From positions 105,073,732 through 105,137,731 of the forward strand of contig CM035227.1 of NCBI GenBank assembly GCA_020226215.1: a stretch of DNA of 64,000 nt. The letters run 5' to 3'. The position numbers and the translations under genes were made by a program. Under the pieces are notes generated by a model, which was given only the letters and a program-made list of their open reading frames with translations, made no database searches and had not been told where the DNA came from. Each line of letters starts with the position of its first letter. Positions within the stretch are counted from its first letter, which is position 1. Positions 60,317 to 64,000 of the stretch are shown one piece after another. The DNA is from Sindora glabra. Its lineage: Eukaryota > Streptophyta > Magnoliopsida > Fabales > Fabaceae.

Positions 60317-61697
60317 GGCTTAGTTTTACTTTTTTAGTCCTGTAATATATATTTTAATTGCATTTGATTCCTAAAATATGAAAATTGATTTCTGTCCCTC
60401 AATTAAGCATGTCAGATCAATTTTAGTCCTGATCACTAACGGACGTTATGTTGTTAACAGACGAAGGGGGCTTGGGTCTGGGGGGGATAGCTCGAGAGGC
60501 ATCATTGCGATGAGGAGGGGCGACGGACGATGTAAAAACAGAAGCAGAAGCCAACGATGGCAAGAAATGGAAGAAACTATAGGAGGAGAAGACGAAGAAG
60601 AAGAATCCGTAGTAGAAGAAAGTGGCGCACCATGGCCGAGACCAGCTTGGATGGAGATGAAGCCAATATTAATGAAGGATGCCCCTGTAGCTGTCGATGA
60701 TGATGAAGCTGACTGTCTCCCATTAAAATGGACCGCAAGCAGTGAAGAAGAAGAAGGCAAGCGGTGCTTTTGGTGGCGGTGGTGAGTGGTGTTGTTGTTG
60801 TAATTACTACTCTATTGCTTGATGTTGTTTTGCAAATGTAATAGTTCCATTAGGTGGGGAAGGGGTGAGGAATTGTGGGGTTTGAGAATATGGGTACTGT
60901 ATTTTTTTCTTTTTAATTTTCGTTTTCAAAGATAATTGATCAGCCCCATGTGTTCCCCTCTATCCAAGTCATATGCCCAATTTCTACTTTCTTTTTAGAG
61001 AGAAATGAGAAGATGGAGAGGCTTTCCCAGACGAACAAATCTCTCAATGCAAGGAGCATTCCTTGAGAAATTGGAGATGTATGCGCCTAAAGCCTGAAGA
61101 TGACCCTGTGAATCTTGCAGCAAAGCTCGGCAGGAGATGAGTTTTGAAAACTTTTTCTCTTTAGATGCCTTCACCCATAACGTTTTACCAGATCTAAATG
61201 TGTTTGAGGATAAATCTAGGCTTAATTGATCAGCATGCCTGATTTAATCCGATGAACAACACCTCCTTTTGGTCTGTGATATATTGAGGTACCAGGTGGA
61301 TCAAACTATTAACAATATCTTGTTGTCGAATAGTTTTTTGTGAAAAGATCCCTTGGTTTCGAGCCTTCCATATTAGATATATGAGAAGAGCTATTAAAGC
61401 TGTTAATTGATGATGAACTTGACTATGTTTTTTGGGCCATTTTCCAGACAAATCTGTGGCCATCGAATAATGTCTCGAGGATGCAAATGCTCTGTTCTGA
61501 TGCCGAGAGGAGATCCAAACCACACAGGAAATAAATTGCCAGCTCAGCTCCATCTGCTAATCATGTAACGTTCGTTAGTGATTCGGATTAAAATTGATCT
61601 GATTTGGATAATTGGGGGACTAAAATTGAATTTCATATTTTAAGAGGACTAAATGCAACCAAAATGTATATTACAGGTATAAAAATGAAATTAAACC
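60317..61697. mobile_element. 1.38-kb element with 147-bp terminal inverted repeats and captured sequence
   Basis: 60317-60463 and 61551-61697 are inverted copies. Both contain blocks of the type GTAATATAYATTTTRRTTGC, ATATGAAA.T.AATTT and GTCAGATCAATTTTAGTCC / ATCAGATCAATTTTAATCC, plus CACTAACGGACGTTA / CACTAACGAACGTTA. The outer ends read GGCTTAG and AGGTTTAA (inverted). Flanks share an A-rich 8-mer (TAAAAATA / AAAAAATA), possibly a decayed 8-bp target duplication. Between the repeats are a GC-richer segment (60470-60900) and a LINE fragment (61230-61553), so this looks like a non-autonomous DNA transposon that has picked up foreign DNA, in the manner of Pack-type elements. Confidence 0.6.
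61230..61553 (-). pseudogene. LINE 3'-end fragment captured in the TIR element
   Basis: A 107-codon frame includes the segment HHQLTALIALLIYLIWKARN, the hydrophobic stretch with IWKARN that follows the zf-RVT domain in plant LINE ORF2 proteins. It begins exactly at the inner border of the right terminal repeat and has no other LINE domains, so it is a fragment. It is not part of the LINE at 36500-41265. Confidence 0.6.
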
Positions 61698-63721
61698 TAA
61701 AAAATACTTTCTGGCGAATGGTGTTTTATGAGAAAAAAGGAAAGTTTATTGCAGTTAGACCGTTGATTTTTCTGGATTTTTCTAAATCATGCCTTTATCG
61801 AGGGTGTTCTATATGTCAACATCATTGTTAGCATCTCAAAGGTTGCAATCTATCCTTTCCTTTCTCTAATTTTCTCGAGTCTCGTGATTCATCAACCAGA
61901 ATTAGTGAACCGTTGATCTATATATTTTTGGCTGCTTCTTTACTCACCGTTGAACAAAAATGCGCGTCATAATCATAAATAATAATGATTGTCTAAGTTG
62001 GATCAATAAGTCGTTTAATTGATAGAAAATATAGAAGTGTAAATTTGTCGAGAAATAAGAGGCACATGAATTATTTAGTTAGGGAAGTAAAGTTTTCTAA
62101 GATATCTTGTTCACGGATGAAATTTTAGTTGTTATGAACCTAAGATAAAAAACTAATAAAATGGCATTCTTATTTAGTTTTTCTAAAGTCTCACGATTTA
62201 TTGTTTTAAATGTATTACTATATAAAAAAGTTAATCTTGCATCCATAATTTTACATCCAATCCATTCAAATTGGATAGCACTTATGTTATGTGAGAGAGT
62301 AAATTGAATGTGGGGATGTGAATGCGGGATTAATATAATAAAAATATTATAAGTATTGAAATATAGAATTGAAACTAAAAGTTGAAATTAAATTTTTAAT
62401 TTTTTATATTTATTAAACTAAATTTTATAAATTTATTTCATTAGTTATCAAAAGTTTTTAATTTAAATAATATTTGATATTCTTTGAAAATTTTATCCTT
62501 TTTTATGCATTTAAAATTTGATTTCTAATTTTTGAATATATTTCTTTAATGATTTAATATTCTTATGATTTCTTAAAAGAAAATTAGTTTTCTGTCTCAT
62601 GACAGCTTTAAATTATATTCACGATCCAATATGAAATCTTATTTCCCGTATATAAAACATCATTATTATTTTGTTAACATAATTATAAGTGAATCTTAAA
62701 AAATCAGCTTTCTTTTATCACTATACAAGAGGTGAGCGACGGATTTAAGGTGAACAAGGACAAGAGATCTCTACGTGGGAGATGAAAAATCACCTCCAAA
62801 TCATGGTGACAAATCAAAAAGGGAGAACGATATATACACTGAATTTAAGGTGTGAATTTGCGTCGCGGAAGTAAAAAATAAACTGTACATCATCCGATAA
62901 TTTACGTGGGTAGCACCTGCAATTTAATCAGTTGGCTGACATCATTTAATATTTGATTTTTTGTTTGGGGTCTTATAGCATCATTGATCAAAACAATTGT
63001 TGTTAAATTAAAAATCAGAAAAATTATTAACTTCTTTGAATTTGTAAGGTACTAATAAGATAATTCTTGAATTAGATGAAATTATAATTTCATCTATAAA
63101 TAATTATTTGTATAGATAATTTCATCTATTTGTGTAATTATTTAAAAATAAAATTATTTATACAAATTATTATTCAAAAATAAAATTATAATTTTATATA
63201 ATTTAAAATTTATTTTATTAATACTTTATAATTTTAGGAATGAAATTGATAATTTTATTTAAAAATTGAATACAAAATCATAATAATTTATGGGCCAGGA
63301 AGGCCCAAATCAACCTCAGGCTTGGCCAATGTATTTGTGATCCAAGGGGAGGTTTATGTCTGAGCTGGGCTATTTAGATTGCCCGGGCCTATGATCGAAA
63401 AAGAATAAGTTTCAGATAACATCAAAAGCCCACAACTTGCAGTGTAGTAGTAACTAGTAAGCCACAGCTCAAACAGTCACCGAATTCTATGTTCTTCGTT
63501 TTTTTTTTTTTTTTTCAATAAATAGCCAGGATGTTTACTGCTATTATAAGGTTGGGGTCAAATTGATGCAATTGGACAATTGGCCTAATTATTAAGCAAA
63601 TTATGCGATTTTCACTTCCAGGTCAAAATTATTTCCGCCACTAGCGAACAGAAATGTGACACGTCAAATAAATAAATAAATAAAGGTTATTATGATTACT
63701 AATTGTAAAAGAGTAAGGAAG

Positions 63722-63771
<50 letters not shown>

Positions 63772-64000
63772 CTTTAGCATTTAACAATCAAATTACACCA
63801 AATTAGTATGAAATCGAGTTAAGTTGACCCCTTTTTCAAAAGGAGAGAGAGAGAAGTTTTTTTAACACCTATTTTCTTAATTCATAAAATTTAAATTTGA
63901 AACCTTATCTAAAAGGAATATTAGGACTTTGCTTAAAACAGGTTATTTGGCCTTTGGAAATTAAAACTTCTATTATAGTAGGCAAAAGTGAAAGTAGTTT
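61698..64000. other. AT-rich intergenic DNA
   Basis: No gene supported. A minus-strand copy of the dispersed motif lies near 62395-62470. Patches at 62730-62920 and 63280-63480 are less AT-rich but show no recognisable product. The ATT microsatellite at 63722-63771 is listed separately. Confidence 0.5.
63722..63771. repeat. ATT microsatellite
   Basis: About 16 uninterrupted ATT units, preceded at 63666-63684 by a short AAAT repeat. Confidence 0.92.

Noticed and set aside
60378..60785. 135-codon plus frame and 104-codon minus frame
   Set aside because: The plus frame starts inside a terminal inverted repeat and both are simple-composition frames (acidic or Ser-rich), so I treat them as captured sequence rather than a gene.
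1..64000. CRISPR arrays, operons, riboswitches, rRNA and tRNA genes
   Set aside because: The DNA is plant nuclear. No array of equal spacers and no recognisable structural RNA was found by eye; a tRNA scan would be needed to exclude tRNA genes fully.

Overview
This window is nuclear DNA from a flowering plant, most likely a eudicot. It is strongly AT-rich, has many GT-AG introns, and carries plant-specific families: PAM2/RRM CID proteins, a chloroplast-targeted small heat-shock protein, a MGNC-start DUF4228/PADRE protein and plant-type LINE, CACTA and hAT transposons. There is no sign of operons, ribosome binding sites, CRISPR arrays or rRNA. No tRNA was recognised by eye. The species cannot be named from the sequence alone.

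Layout. 1-7400: AT-rich DNA with a decayed CACTA-type (En/Spm) element at about 743-4638, which holds a 168-bp MITE and a hAT-like insertion. 7400-11860 and 15890-19850: two tandem, same-strand, 11-coding-exon paralogues of a poly(A)-binding-protein-interacting protein (PAM2 motif plus two RRMs). Every intron position is shared, and promoter and 3' UTR homology is also kept. 23131-23670: a short hAT-type element with a perfect 8-bp target duplication. 26505-29223 (minus): a single-RRM RNA-binding protein gene in which one 52-nt exon seems to have lost its acceptor AG. 29700-35300: repeats, a hairpin MITE and a possible orphan last exon. 35338-41667: a decayed LINE (minus strand) that appears nested in a CACTA-like element and is itself split by a roughly 0.75-kb insertion. 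42000-50300: AT-rich intergenic DNA with tandem and dispersed repeats.

50672-51103: an intact single-exon DUF4228/PADRE gene. 52879-59789 (minus): a complete chloroplast HSP21 gene whose two exons are separated by a 6.17-kb intron full of tandem duplications and TTA microsatellites; its promoter has heat-shock elements and a TATA box. 60317-61697: an element with 147-bp terminal inverted repeats that encloses a LINE fragment and a GC-richer coding-like segment. 61698-64000: AT-rich intergenic DNA with an ATT microsatellite.

The five protein genes show no shared pathway. The two CID paralogues and the RRM gene act on RNA. HSP21 and the DUF4228 gene are convergent neighbours and both families are stress-linked, but nothing here shows they are co-regulated. 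The most notable signals are the AG-to-AT acceptor in the RRM gene, the duplicated decoy splice acceptor in the first CID gene, the expanded HSP21 intron and the TIR element with captured sequence.
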